Assembly: GCF_044386045.1 (NCBI RefSeq)
Contig: NZ_JBISCD010000038.1
Coordinates: forward strand, 243,934-307,933
DNA: 64,000 nucleotides
Direction: 5' to 3'
DNA from: Thalassobellus sediminis
GTDB taxonomy: Bacteria; Bacteroidota; Bacteroidia; Flavobacteriales; Flavobacteriaceae
Position 1 is the stretch's first letter. Each line of letters begins with the position of its first letter. Below, piece after piece: positions 35,202 to 43,673 of this stretch. A program made the position numbers and the translations under genes. The notes beneath the pieces were generated by a model. It was given only the letters and a program-made list of their open reading frames with translations. It had not been told where the DNA came from and did not search any database.

Positions 35202-35867
35202 TTATTCGTTCAAAATAATACGAGGCAAATTTTCGTTAAACCATCTATATTTATTAATAATCATGATATGAGTACCTTTATCTATTGAAGTACAATTAGA
35301 TATATTTTTGATAGGAAAAACGGCATCATTATCGCCATGAATATGTATAATATTTGGATTATAATTTTCTTGATTCCAACATACCATATTTTTTATAGCC
35401 CAACTTAAATATTTACTATCATTAACAGACAAATACTTTTTATATAACTCTAATTTCTTAGAAACAACAGTGCCAAAAGCATATTTAGCTAATACATCAA
35501 TATTACTTGCTAATTGTGTGGGAACTAATTTATATGCCTTAGTCGCTTTTGCTAATAACATATGTTTTGGTATTTCATATACAGATTTAACACTAGAAAC
35601 AATTATTAACTTACCTACTTTTATATGCTTACTTATTTCTTGAACCAATACTCCACCAAACGATACTCCTAATAAAACAATATTTTCATGTTTTATAAAT
35701 TGAGAGACTCTAAATGCGTAATTTGCGAGTAACTCATCATCAAAAGGCATAATCCATTGTAAATAATGGATTTTAAATTGACTTTCAGGTAATTTAATAT
35801 ATTCAAAAATTTTCGGACTGGCTGCCATTCCTGGCATAAGGTAAACATGTATTATCTCTTGACCCAT
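35202..35867 (-). CDS. Alpha/beta-hydrolase fold protein
   Basis: 221 residues. Strand-order motifs of an alpha/beta hydrolase are visible: HVYLMPGMAASPKIFEYIKL, the nucleophile elbow LLGVSFGGVLVQEISKH (GVSFG, Ser around residue 84), IIHIHGDNDAVFPIKN with the acid and GTHIMIINKYRWFNE with the final His. No signal peptide. It is probably an esterase or acyltransferase-like enzyme with unknown substrate. Divergent from the GNAT gene at 35984. Confidence 0.8.
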   Translation of the reverse strand: MGQEIIHVYLMPGMAASPKIFEYIKLPESQFKIHYLQWIMPFDDELLANYAFRVSQFIKHENIVLLGVSFGGVLVQEISKHIKVGKLIIVSSVKSVYEIPKHMLLAKATKAYKLVPTQLASNIDVLAKYAFGTVVSKKLELYKKYLSVNDSKYLSWAIKNMVCWNQENYNPNIIHIHGDNDAVFPIKNISNCTSIDKGTHIMIINKYRWFNENLPRIILNE

Positions 35868-35912
35868 AAGACATTAACCATTTTTTTACTTTATTTTAAC
35901 GATTTTTTTTTG

Positions 35913-35920
35913 TATTTTTG
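35913..35920 (+). promoter_or_regulatory. -7 box TATTTTTG for the gene at 35984
   Basis: TATTTTTG followed by a 64-bp leader before the ATG; a good match to TAnnTTTG. Confidence 0.45.
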
Positions 35921-35983
35921 CATTACAAAGCTACTAAATTAGTATTCGCTATTTAGATTCCATTGAAATAAAAATTTTACAAC

Positions 35984-36280
35984 ATGATTGATGCTGCTGA
36001 ATTAATAGATAATGATTTTTTACGTCAGTTTGAAATAAAAATTGACGATCATTTAGCAAAAATTGAATATTCACTCCAAGAACGAAAGATTTTTTTAACT
36101 AAGCTTATTATTCCAGAAGAAATTAAAGATGAAAATTTTAGCAAAGAATTTTTAGCTATGGTTTTTGAAGAAATTGAAGCCAGAAACCTAAGTGTAGTTC
36201 CTACAAGTCCTGAAATTGCAAAATTTGTACGAGGTAACAGAAAATACAAACGTATGTTACCTGTAGGTGTGAGAATATAA
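35984..36280 (+). CDS. Small GNAT-related (CG-type) N-acetyltransferase-like protein
   Basis: 98 residues. The body KIEYSLQERKIFLTKLIIPEE followed by FLAMVFEEIEARNLSVVPTS and PEIAKFVRGNRKYKRMLP matches the short Gcn5-related N-acetyltransferase family (PF14542; YidJ/YjdJ group), which keeps only part of the GNAT fold. Acceptor unknown. Its terminator at 36301-36332 follows directly. Confidence 0.75.
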   Translation: MIDAAELIDNDFLRQFEIKIDDHLAKIEYSLQERKIFLTKLIIPEEIKDENFSKEFLAMVFEEIEARNLSVVPTSPEIAKFVRGNRKYKRMLPVGVRI

Positions 36281-36300
36281 TTTTCTAAAAAAAACAATTA

Positions 36301-36332
36301 AAAAAGCCAAAACTATTAAGTTTTGGCTTTTT
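36301..36332. terminator. Bidirectional intrinsic terminator
   Basis: Perfect stem AAAAAGCCAAAAC / GTTTTGGCTTTTT with loop TATTAA, between convergent genes. Confidence 0.92.
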
Positions 36333-36353
36333 TAATATTTATGATTCTTAATT

Positions 36354-36740
36354 TTAATAATATTTTGAATAATCATCAGACACTTTATTTAAACGTAAAT
36401 CTTGAGAGCTACTTAAAACAAGTTGCCCTTCTGAATTAATAATAAATGTTTTTTGAGTTATATTATCTTCAACAATTGTTACAACATCATCATTTACATT
36501 CCAATTAAAAGAAGTGGCACTTGATATTATTTCACTAGAAATAGAAATAGTTTCTTGAATACTCAATCCTGTATTTTTATCACCAAATATTAGTTTATGT
36601 GTTTCTGTTGAATTTACATTTAAAGAAGTTGACTCCCAAACACCTAATAAATTTGTGTCTTGATTAATTTCTTCAGTTGTACAGGAAGTAAAGAATGATA
36701 CAACAATTAGAGTTGTTAATAACAGTAGGTGCTTTTTCAT
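36354..36740 (-). CDS. Lipocalin-like lipoprotein
   Basis: 128 residues: lipoprotein signal (LLLTTLIVVSFFTSCTTEE, Cys about 20) followed by a short beta-rich domain opening LLGVWESTSLNVNSTETHKL and ending with strands FIINSEGQLVLSSSQDLRL, as in small lipocalin-like proteins common in Flavobacteriaceae. Function unknown. Confidence 0.68.
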   Translation of the reverse strand: MKKHLLLLTTLIVVSFFTSCTTEEINQDTNLLGVWESTSLNVNSTETHKLIFGDKNTGLSIQETISISSEIISSATSFNWNVNDDVVTIVEDNITQKTFIINSEGQLVLSSSQDLRLNKVSDDYSKYY

Positions 36741-36860
36741 AACTAATAGTTTTGGGGACTTAGTTTAAAATTTAGGTTACACCAAACTTATACTTGTAAA
36801 ACAAATACATCAAAAAAAATCGTTTAAAATCAATTAAATCAACTTAAAAGGAAGTATTTG

Positions 36861-38198
36861 CTAATTTATTAGAGCATCATTTTTAACAAAATCAAAACGA
36901 ACTAAACCATCATCATCAATATTATTGAGTATTACATGCTGTAATTTATTGACTAATTCTGGATTCCAAGGGGTTTTAACTTTTACATAGTTTTCGGTAA
37001 AACCATGTATATAACCTTCTTTATTTTCACTTTCAAATAAAACAGTTCTATTAGTCCCAATCTGACTTTCATAAAAAGCACGACGTTTTTTAACAGATAA
37101 CCCTCGTAGCATTTTACTACGTTTGCTTCTTACATTATTTGGAACTACATCATCCATGTCTGCTGCTTCAGTATTATCACGTTCAGAATAAGTAAAAACA
37201 TGTAAATAAGAAATATCTAATTCATTTAAAAAGTTATACGTTTCTAAAAAATGATCATCGCTTTCTCCTGGAAAACCAACAATAACATCAACACCTATAC
37301 AAGCGTGTGGCATGACTTCTTTTATTTTTAAAACTCTATCTACATACAACTCTCGCATATAACGGCGTTTCATTTTTTTAAGAATCTCATTGTTTCCAGA
37401 TTGTAATGGAATATGAAAATGCGGTACAAAAGCTCTAGATTTTGAAACTAAATCAATGGTTTCATTTTTTAATAAATTGGGTTCTATTGAAGAAATTCGT
37501 AAACGCTCAATACCTTTAACTTTATCTAACTCGGTAACTAAATCTAAAAATGTATGCTCATGTTTTTTATTTCCGAATTCCCCTTTACCATAATCACCAA
37601 TATTTACCCCCGTTAAAACAATTTCTTTAATGTTTTGTTCCGAAATTTCTTGAGCATTTTTCAAAACATTACTCATGGTATCACTTCTTGAAATACCACG
37701 TGCTAATGGAATAGTACAATAGGTACACTTATAATCACAACCATCTTGCACTTTTAAAAATGCACGTGTTCTATCTCCTATAGAATAAGAGCCTACATAA
37801 AAATCGGCTTCTTCAATTTCACAAGAATGAACTTCTCCTAAATCATTTTTAGAAAGATCATTAAGATAATCGGTTATTTTAAACTTCTCAGTAGCTCCAA
37901 GAACCAAATCAACACCATCTACATCGGCTAATTCTTGAGGTTTCAATTGCGCATAACATCCAATTGCAATTACAAAAGCTTCTGAATTTACTTTTTGAGC
38001 TTGTTTTACTATGGTTTTAAAACGCTTATCTGCATTTTCAGTAACAGAACAAGTATTTATAACATAGATATTAGCTCTTTCAGAAAAATCTACACGATCA
38101 AAACCTTCATCCCTAAAACTCCTAGCAATAGTAGATGTTTCAGAAAAGTTTAGCTTACAACCTAAAGTATAAAATGCGACTTTTTTTCTAGAATTCAT
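36861..38198 (-). CDS. mtaB: tRNA t6A37 methylthiotransferase MtaB
   Basis: 445 residues with the three-part layout of methylthiotransferases: UPF0004 domain (KVAFYTLGCKLNFSETSTIA, Cys near residues 13, 48 and 82 for the second cluster), radical-SAM domain with CDYKCTYCTIPLARG (CxxxCxxC) and a C-terminal TRAM domain. KLNFSE and the N-terminus mark it as MtaB rather than MiaB or RimO. It converts t6A37 to ms2t6A37 in tRNAs reading ANN codons. Its -7 box is at 38217-38224, just past an orphan terminator and a tiny Cys-rich ORF. Confidence 0.94.
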   Translation of the reverse strand: MNSRKKVAFYTLGCKLNFSETSTIARSFRDEGFDRVDFSERANIYVINTCSVTENADKRFKTIVKQAQKVNSEAFVIAIGCYAQLKPQELADVDGVDLVLGATEKFKITDYLNDLSKNDLGEVHSCEIEEADFYVGSYSIGDRTRAFLKVQDGCDYKCTYCTIPLARGISRSDTMSNVLKNAQEISEQNIKEIVLTGVNIGDYGKGEFGNKKHEHTFLDLVTELDKVKGIERLRISSIEPNLLKNETIDLVSKSRAFVPHFHIPLQSGNNEILKKMKRRYMRELYVDRVLKIKEVMPHACIGVDVIVGFPGESDDHFLETYNFLNELDISYLHVFTYSERDNTEAADMDDVVPNNVRSKRSKMLRGLSVKKRRAFYESQIGTNRTVLFESENKEGYIHGFTENYVKVKTPWNPELVNKLQHVILNNIDDDGLVRFDFVKNDALIN

Positions 38199-38216
38199 TT
38201 TTCATATAAAAACATG

Positions 38217-38224
38217 CAAATTTA
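38217..38224 (-). promoter_or_regulatory. -7 box TAAATTTG for mtaB
   Basis: Plus-strand CAAATTTA is TAAATTTG on the minus strand, 18 bp before the mtaB ATG. It directly follows the U-run of the hairpin at 38232-38258, so mtaB appears to have its own promoter insulated from upstream minus-strand transcription. Confidence 0.5.
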
Positions 38225-38225
38225 A

Positions 38226-38258
38226 TAAAAAAAGAGCGCTTCTAATAGAAACGCTCTT
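38226..38258 (-). terminator. Orphan minus-strand intrinsic terminator upstream of mtaB
   Basis: Hairpin AAGAGCG...CGCTCTT with inner pairing TTCTA/GAA, and a run of seven or more U on the minus strand only. It lies upstream of mtaB, not after any annotated minus-strand gene, so it must end some transcript started between it and 38441. Confidence 0.7.
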
Positions 38259-38304
38259 CTTAAAACCATAACATTATAATTAAATAAACATGAGAGAGTT
38301 TATT

Positions 38305-38343
38305 TTATTGATAATAGCAATATTCATCACATTTAAGACACAT
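38305..38343 (-). CDS. Possible 12-residue Cys-rich leader peptide
   Basis: A tiny minus-strand ORF encoding MCLKCDEYCYYQ, with three cysteines in CxxCxxxC spacing in 12 codons. It ends inside a perfect 8-bp hairpin (AAATAAAC / GTTTATTT, 38282-38305), and 46 bp later comes the orphan terminator at 38232-38258. This layout resembles a leader peptide with attenuator, or a small RNA gene. No promoter of TAnnTTTG type could be assigned upstream. An ORF this short can occur by chance; support is positional only. Confidence 0.3.
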   Translation of the reverse strand: MCLKCDEYCYYQ

Positions 38344-38411
38344 TACTTTTTAAAAAGTCACATTTATATTTTAAACTTTTTGAAATAATTAGAAATAGAC
38401 AATAAAACCTT

Positions 38412-38419
38412 TATTTTTG
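38412..38419 (+). promoter_or_regulatory. -7 box TATTTTTG for the gene at 38442
   Basis: TATTTTTG, 22 bp before the TTG start codon of the peptide-binding lipoprotein gene; supports that start. Confidence 0.5.
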
Positions 38420-38441
38420 AATTACCTTAACATATAGTAAT

Positions 38442-40052
38442 TTGATAAAAAAACATACAACCCTTTTATATTTAAGTGTATTTATCATTTTTTTAAATAC
38501 TTCTTGTAATAATAAAGAATCAAAAAAAATGGATACACTTGCTTTTCGCTATAACGAATATGCAAACATTAATACCTTAGACCCTGCTTTTTCTAGAACA
38601 TTACAAGATAATTCGGTTTGCAATCAATTATACAATGGCTTAGTACAATTAGATAGTGCTTTAAATATTTTACCATGTATTGCTAAAAATTGGACAATTT
38701 CTGATGATGGAAAAACCTATCAGTTTTCACTAAGAAACGATGTTTATTTTCACAAACATGTTCTTTTCGGAAAAGACTCAACAAGAACTGTTGTAGCCAA
38801 CGATTTTGAATTTAGTTTAAACAGATTAATAGATAAAAAACTAGCAGCTCCAGGCAGTTGGGTTTTAAATAAAGTAGATGGTTTTAAAGCTATTAACGAT
38901 AGCCTTTTTCAAATTACTTTAAAGCAACCATTCCCTGCTTTCATAGGATTACTTACCATGAAATATTGCTCGGTAGTTCCTAAAGAGGTTGTTAAACATT
39001 ATGGTTCTGAATTTAGATCACAGCCAATAGGAACAGGTCCCTTTAAATTTAAACGCTGGGAAGAAAACATAAAACTTGTTTTTAGAAAAAACGAACTCTA
39101 TTTTGAAAAAGATAAAAACGGCAAACAATTACCCTATTTAGAGGCCGTAGCATTAACCTTTTTACCTGATAAACAAAGTGAGTTTCTACAATTTATACAA
39201 GGAAATATTGATTATTTATCTGGATTGGATGCTTCATACAAAGACGAATTATTAACAGCCGACGGAAGACTTCGAGACACATACAAATCTACAGTAGATA
39301 TGATTCGAGGCCCTTATTTAAATACTGAATATTTAGGGTTCTATCTAGATTCTGAAACCCCCGAAATACAATCTGAACTCATAAGAAAAGCCATTAACTA
39401 TGGTTTTGATAGAAAAAAAATGATGATTTATTTACGAAACGGCATTGGTAATCCAGCCAATGGTGGTTTTATTCCCATTGGTCTTGCTGGTCATGATAAA
39501 TCTATTGGTTTTACTTACCAACCAGAAAAAGCAAAACAACTTGTTGAGCAATTTAAAAAAGAAAGCGGTATAATTAATCCTGAAATTAACTTAACAACTA
39601 CAAGTAATTATCTCAGTTTTTGTGAATTTATACAGCGTGAACTTGAAAAAACCGGACTCAATATTCATGTAGATGTCATGCCAGAAGCTACTTTAAGAAG
39701 TGCTCGATCTAACGGAAAAGTAGATATGTTTAGAAGCTCTTGGATTGCCGATTATTTAGATGCCGAAAACTATTTATCGATATTCTACAGTAAAAACTTT
39801 GCTCCAAACGGATCAAATTACTTCCACTATAAGAGTAAAGAAGTTGATAGCTTATACAACAAAGCTTTTACTATAACAAACATTGAAGAACGCAAACTCT
39901 TATACACAAAAATAGATTCTTTGGCTATGGATAAAGCGCTTATGGTACCTTTATTTTATGATGAAGTAGTGCGTTTTACAAGAAAAAACGTAAAAGGTTT
40001 AGGAATAAACCCTATTAATATGATTGATTTAAAACGGGTGAGAAAAGATTAG
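38442..40052 (+). CDS. ABC transporter substrate-binding lipoprotein, family 5 (peptide/nickel type)
   Basis: 536 residues from a TTG start, with lipoprotein signal (YLSVFIIFLNTSCNNK, Cys about 22). Family-5 solute-binding motifs: TLDPAFSRTLQDNSVCNQLYNG near residue 45, the signature KNWTISDDGKTYQFSLRNDVYFH, ANDFEFSLNRL, and GTGPFKFKRWEEN. It resembles oligopeptide-binding OppA/DppA proteins. No permease or ATPase genes are adjacent, so its transporter is encoded elsewhere or it acts alone. Confidence 0.9.
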   Translation: MIKKHTTLLYLSVFIIFLNTSCNNKESKKMDTLAFRYNEYANINTLDPAFSRTLQDNSVCNQLYNGLVQLDSALNILPCIAKNWTISDDGKTYQFSLRNDVYFHKHVLFGKDSTRTVVANDFEFSLNRLIDKKLAAPGSWVLNKVDGFKAINDSLFQITLKQPFPAFIGLLTMKYCSVVPKEVVKHYGSEFRSQPIGTGPFKFKRWEENIKLVFRKNELYFEKDKNGKQLPYLEAVALTFLPDKQSEFLQFIQGNIDYLSGLDASYKDELLTADGRLRDTYKSTVDMIRGPYLNTEYLGFYLDSETPEIQSELIRKAINYGFDRKKMMIYLRNGIGNPANGGFIPIGLAGHDKSIGFTYQPEKAKQLVEQFKKESGIINPEINLTTTSNYLSFCEFIQRELEKTGLNIHVDVMPEATLRSARSNGKVDMFRSSWIADYLDAENYLSIFYSKNFAPNGSNYFHYKSKEVDSLYNKAFTITNIEERKLLYTKIDSLAMDKALMVPLFYDEVVRFTRKNVKGLGINPINMIDLKRVRKD

Positions 40053-40057
40053 TTCTC

Positions 40058-40387
40058 TTAATTAATATTTTTTCCAATATCATTAATTTCATCTTTAACG
40101 ATTACTACTGATTTTTTCCATCTGTTTTCTAAAAACATATAAAAAGCCCATACAGCAAGTAAACCAAATGGAATTACAAGTAAATTCATTCCATAACTTT
40201 TTTCCCAGTCAAAACCCCATTCAAAAACAAACATATCTAAAACTGCAATAATCATTACAAACAAAAATCCTACACCATAATAAACAACGATGCTCAATAT
40301 TGTAAACAACAATTTATTTTGATTAAACTCTTCAGATAAATCATAAAATCGTTTCCCTATAAAATATAACAAAAGAATACCTAACAT
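40058..40387 (-). CDS. Hypothetical membrane protein, three TM
   Basis: 109 residues with hydrophobic segments at about 1-10, 24-48 and 70-88, and a charged tail. No family recognised. It follows the PD40 protein gene by 4 bp on the same strand, so the two are probably co-transcribed. Confidence 0.6.
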   Translation of the reverse strand: MLGILLLYFIGKRFYDLSEEFNQNKLLFTILSIVVYYGVGFLFVMIIAVLDMFVFEWGFDWEKSYGMNLLVIPFGLLAVWAFYMFLENRWKKSVVIVKDEINDIGKNIN

Positions 40388-40391
40388 AAAG

Positions 40392-41303
40392 CTAATTTAA
40401 TTTAAAATAATAGACATCATCATCACCTTTTCCTTTTTCTCGCTTAGATGAAAAATATCCAGACACATTATCTTGATTCATAATAAAGGAAAAATCATCT
40501 TTATTACTATTTATAGGTTTAGGCAATTTTTCAGCTTTACCAAAAGTCCCATCAGTATTCATAATACTTTTATAAATATCGAAACCTCCAAATCCGTTTG
40601 GTCTATTTGACGCAAAATACAACGTGTTATCGTCAGCTATAACAGGAAACATGTCTTTACTATAAGAATTCACTTCACTACCTAAATTTTTTGGTTCGCT
40701 AAAAGTATTAGCCCCTAAAACATCTACTTTAAAAATATCAGAACCTCCTTTAGTGGTTTCTTTTCCGCCTCGTAGATTTGCTGTAAAATACAATACATTA
40801 CCATCTTTACTTAATGATGGGTGTGTATATGAATATTTAGGTTTACAAAAAGGAAGTACTTTAAAATTTGTCCAACCAACACCTTCTTTATACTCACCAA
40901 CTGCTATATGGAAATTAGTATCTTTAAAGTCGCCTTTAGGTCTGTTTTTAAAAGTATAAAGCGTTGATATATAAAGTAATTTACCGTCAGCAGATTTTGT
41001 TGCACTTGTAATTTGAGGTATATTTTGTTTAGAATCTATTTCAAGCAATTTTACAGATTCAATATTACCAGAACTAGCTACATCGCCTTCAAAAATAGTT
41101 AATATAGTACTCCCCTGAAAACGTTTTAATCGTCCTTTTTTATCTAATAAATAAGATGTAAAAAGTATTTTTTTACCAACCCGCATCAAACCAAAATGAG
41201 GATATTCGGTATTAATATTATGATTTATTACAGTATAATTTTCTGTTTGAGAATAGGATATTATTCCAATAAAAAAAATAAAAACACAACACCAATTGAT
41301 CAT
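40392..41303 (-). CDS. Exported PD40/WD40-like beta-propeller protein
   Basis: 303 residues from Met at 41303, giving a signal peptide (MINWCCVFIFFIGIISYSQ); the longer frame to 41354 is less likely. Repeated PD40 strands: SYTHPSLSKDGNVLYFTANL, DMFPVIADDNTLYFASNRPN, GFGGFDIYKS, as in the N-terminal part of Bacteroidota OmpA-linked PD40 proteins, but the OmpA domain is absent. Probably periplasmic. Role unknown. Confidence 0.75.
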   Translation of the reverse strand: MINWCCVFIFFIGIISYSQTENYTVINHNINTEYPHFGLMRVGKKILFTSYLLDKKGRLKRFQGSTILTIFEGDVASSGNIESVKLLEIDSKQNIPQITSATKSADGKLLYISTLYTFKNRPKGDFKDTNFHIAVGEYKEGVGWTNFKVLPFCKPKYSYTHPSLSKDGNVLYFTANLRGGKETTKGGSDIFKVDVLGANTFSEPKNLGSEVNSYSKDMFPVIADDNTLYFASNRPNGFGGFDIYKSIMNTDGTFGKAEKLPKPINSNKDDFSFIMNQDNVSGYFSSKREKGKGDDDVYYFKLN

Positions 41304-41388
41304 AAGAGAAAGACTAGATTCAAACAAATATAATATTTTGAAATCAATCATCAATTTAAAACATTAATTACCAATGCGTTAAATTAAT

Positions 41389-42564
41389 CTATTCACGCCT
41401 ATATTTCTTTGTTTCTTCAAAAACGTGTTCTAAAATATCTTTATCTTGCTGTGTAAATTCAATTTGACGCCTAGACATAACAACTTCTGCTACTTCAAAA
41501 GCCTTTTTTGTTAAATAGGTTGTAAAACCACTATTACCTCCCCAACTAAAACTTGGCACAAAGTTTCTTGGAAAACCACTTCCAAAAATATTAGCACTCA
41601 CACCTACAACAGTTCCTGTATTAAACATGGTATTAATTCCGCATTTACTATGATCGCCCATCATGAGTCCACAAAACTGCAAACCTGTTTTTGCAAAACC
41701 TTCAGTTTGATAATCCCATAATCTAACCTCTGCATAATTATTTTTCAAGTTAGAGTTATTAGTATCTGCTCCTAAATTACACCATTCACCTAAAACAGAA
41801 TTCCCTAAAAAACCATCATGTCCTTTATTTGAATTAGCAAAAATAACAGCATTATTAATCTCTCCTCCTACTTTACTTTGAGGCCCTACTGTTGTAGGCC
41901 CATAAATTTTAGCGCCTAATTTTACAACCGCACTTTCACATAAAGCAAAAGGTCCACGAATAAGAGTGCCTTCCATAATTAAAGCATCTTTACCTATATA
42001 TATGGGGCCATTAGTTGCATTTAGTGTTGTGAATTCTAAAGAAGCACCTTCTTCAATAAAAATATTTTCTGGAGCAATAATATTATTACTTTTAGGGATT
42101 GGCTGTGATTCTCTACCCGATGTTATTAAATTAAAATCTTCTTGAATAGCATCACCATTTTTAGAAAAAATGTCCCAAGTGTTTTCAATTTTAATAATAT
42201 CACTGGTAAATTCTATAGCATCAAATGTATCAAAATCAATATCTTCTTGCGATTCTTTAGCAAAAAAAGCTATAATATTGTCGCCATCAAAAACAGCTTG
42301 ATTTTCCTTTAAATCTTTAATAATACTTACTAATTCTAAATTTGGAAGATAAGACGCATTAATCATAATGTTCTCTTCCATTTCTACCATAGGATATTTA
42401 TCAGACAAATAATCTTCGGTAACCGTTGTGGTAGTTACTCCTAAAAACATTTCCCACTTTTCTCTAATGGTCAATATACCCACTCTAATATCGGCAACGG
42501 GTCTTGTATATGTAAAAGGCAATAGGTTATTACGAGACGGCCCGTCAAAAAGGATGTAATTCAT
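41389..42564 (-). CDS. GlmU-like putative sugar nucleotidyltransferase
   Basis: 391 residues from ATG 42564; the frame is open to 42645 but a -7 box lies inside that extension. Opening MNYILFDGPSRNNLLPFTYT and RPVADIRVGILTIREKWEMF are typical of the Bacteroidota GlmU-family proteins. The C-terminal half is a left-handed beta helix of hexapeptide repeats (IYIGKDALIMEGTLIRGPF, VGGEINNAVIFANSNKGHDG). Family members are thought to transfer nucleotides or acyl groups to sugar phosphates; the reaction is unproven. rpmE precedes it. Confidence 0.85.
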   Translation of the reverse strand: MNYILFDGPSRNNLLPFTYTRPVADIRVGILTIREKWEMFLGVTTTTVTEDYLSDKYPMVEMEENIMINASYLPNLELVSIIKDLKENQAVFDGDNIIAFFAKESQEDIDFDTFDAIEFTSDIIKIENTWDIFSKNGDAIQEDFNLITSGRESQPIPKSNNIIAPENIFIEEGASLEFTTLNATNGPIYIGKDALIMEGTLIRGPFALCESAVVKLGAKIYGPTTVGPQSKVGGEINNAVIFANSNKGHDGFLGNSVLGEWCNLGADTNNSNLKNNYAEVRLWDYQTEGFAKTGLQFCGLMMGDHSKCGINTMFNTGTVVGVSANIFGSGFPRNFVPSFSWGGNSGFTTYLTKKAFEVAEVVMSRRQIEFTQQDKDILEHVFEETKKYRRE

Positions 42565-42618
42565 TTTAAAATTTAATAAGTTTATAATTATTGCTATTAA
42601 CCTAAACTTAAGTTTAAT

Positions 42619-42626
42619 CAAAAATA
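42619..42626 (-). promoter_or_regulatory. -7 box TATTTTTG for the GlmU-like gene
   Basis: Minus-strand TATTTTTG 55 bp before ATG 42564. Next to it lies a perfect 14-bp palindrome TAAACTTAAGTTTA at 42603-42616 in the leader, of unknown role. Confidence 0.45.
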
Positions 42627-42644
42627 GTTTAATTGTATAAAACA

Positions 42645-42674
42645 AAAAAGCCTTTCATTACTGAAAGGCTTTTA
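42645..42674 (-). terminator. Terminator after rpmE
   Basis: Stem AAAAGCCTTTCA / TGAAAGGCTTTT with a U-run on the minus strand, directly after the L31 gene. Confidence 0.88.
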
Positions 42675-42695
42675 AATATAAAATATAACGCTAAA

Positions 42696-42947
42696 TTATT
42701 TTTTAAACTTCGCGTATTTGTTTTTGAATTTATCAATACGACCAGCAGTATCTACTAATTTAGATTTACCAGTATAAAATGGATGAGATGATCTTGAAAT
42801 CTCCATTTTTACTAATGGGTATTCAACACCATCAACTTCTAAAGTTTCATTAGTATTTGCAGTAGACTTTGTTAAAAACACATCATCATTAGACATATCT
42901 TTAAATGCTACTATTCTATAATTTTCTGGGTGTATACCTTTTCTCAT
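42696..42947 (-). CDS. rpmE2: 50S ribosomal protein L31, type B
   Basis: 83 residues. MRKGIHPENYRIVAFKDMSN at the start, then MEISRSSHPFYTGKSKLVDT and GRIDKFKNKYAKFKK at the end identify L31. The zinc-binding cysteines of type A L31 are absent and the insert SNDDVFLTKSTANTNETLEV is present, so it is the zinc-independent type B. Own promoter upstream, own terminator downstream. Confidence 0.95.
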   Translation of the reverse strand: MRKGIHPENYRIVAFKDMSNDDVFLTKSTANTNETLEVDGVEYPLVKMEISRSSHPFYTGKSKLVDTAGRIDKFKNKYAKFKK

Positions 42948-42983
42948 CGCTAAATGCTTTAATTCTTTTCAATTTTGGAAGTG

Positions 42984-43014
42984 CAAATTTAAGTAATTTT
43001 TATAAATCTACAAC
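42984..43014 (-). promoter_or_regulatory. rpmE promoter (GTTG-N19-TAAATTTG)
   Basis: On the minus strand TTG (complement of 43011-43013) is followed after 19 bp by TAAATTTG (42984-42991), about 37 bp before the ATG. Same spacing as the rpmH promoter. Confidence 0.72.
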
Positions 43015-43058
43015 ACTTTTTAATATTTTTTATTTCTAATATAAATGTAACGTTTTAT

Positions 43059-43066
43059 TATCTTTG
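43059..43066 (+). promoter_or_regulatory. -7 box TATCTTTG for the DUF4199 gene
   Basis: TATCTTTG lies 39 bp before ATG 43106. The in-frame TTG at 43064 is inside the box, so it cannot be the start codon. Confidence 0.6.
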
Positions 43067-43105
43067 AATACTAACCAACTAAACAACTTTAAAACCAATA
43101 AAAAC

Positions 43106-43621
43106 ATGGAAACAAAAGAACTAACTCTTGGAAATTTCTCTATTAATTACGGTTTGATTTTAGGCATTATTATTATGCTTATTTCAATTATAACATATAG
43201 TAACGGAATGGCTCTCGATGGAGTACAATGGCCAAATACAATTTATTATGTAATATTCCCAGTTGTAATAATTTATGCCATTAGTAATTACAAGAAAAAA
43301 AACAATGGTATTTTAAGCCTAGCAACTGCAATAAAAATAGGTTTATTAATAGGAGTCATAAGTGCTTTAGTTTATGCTATTTACGGCTTAATTTTCAACT
43401 ACATAATAGACCCAGAGTTTATGGGACAAGTAATTGAGAGAACTGGTGAAAAATTAATGGAAAACCCAAATTTATCTCCTGAAATTGTAGAAAAACAATT
43501 GGAAATGATGAAAAAATTTCAAAACCCTTTTCTTGGTTCTGCAGTTTGGGTAGCTTTTAGTGCTATTTTTGGATTAATTTACTCTCTAATAGGAGGATTA
43601 GTAATGAAGAAAGAAGAATAG
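43106..43621 (+). CDS. DUF4199 membrane protein
   Basis: 171 residues from ATG 43106. Four hydrophobic segments (about 10-30, 40-58, 72-98, 146-166) with the sequence METKELTLGNFSINYGLILG at the start and a cytoplasmic stretch RTGEKLMENPNLSPEIVEKQ before the last helix, the pattern of DUF4199. It stands 52 bp upstream of a glycosyltransferase gene, a frequent pairing in Flavobacteriaceae. Function unknown. Confidence 0.8.
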   Translation: METKELTLGNFSINYGLILGIIIMLISIITYSNGMALDGVQWPNTIYYVIFPVVIIYAISNYKKKNNGILSLATAIKIGLLIGVISALVYAIYGLIFNYIIDPEFMGQVIERTGEKLMENPNLSPEIVEKQLEMMKKFQNPFLGSAVWVAFSAIFGLIYSLIGGLVMKKEE

Positions 43622-43673
43622 TTCTACTTAAATAAATTCAGTATTTTTGAATATTATTTTTGAAAATATATAA

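Noticed and set aside
38226..38258. Terminator of mtaB
   Set aside because: It lies upstream of the mtaB start, and its U-run is on the minus strand, so it cannot end mtaB transcription.
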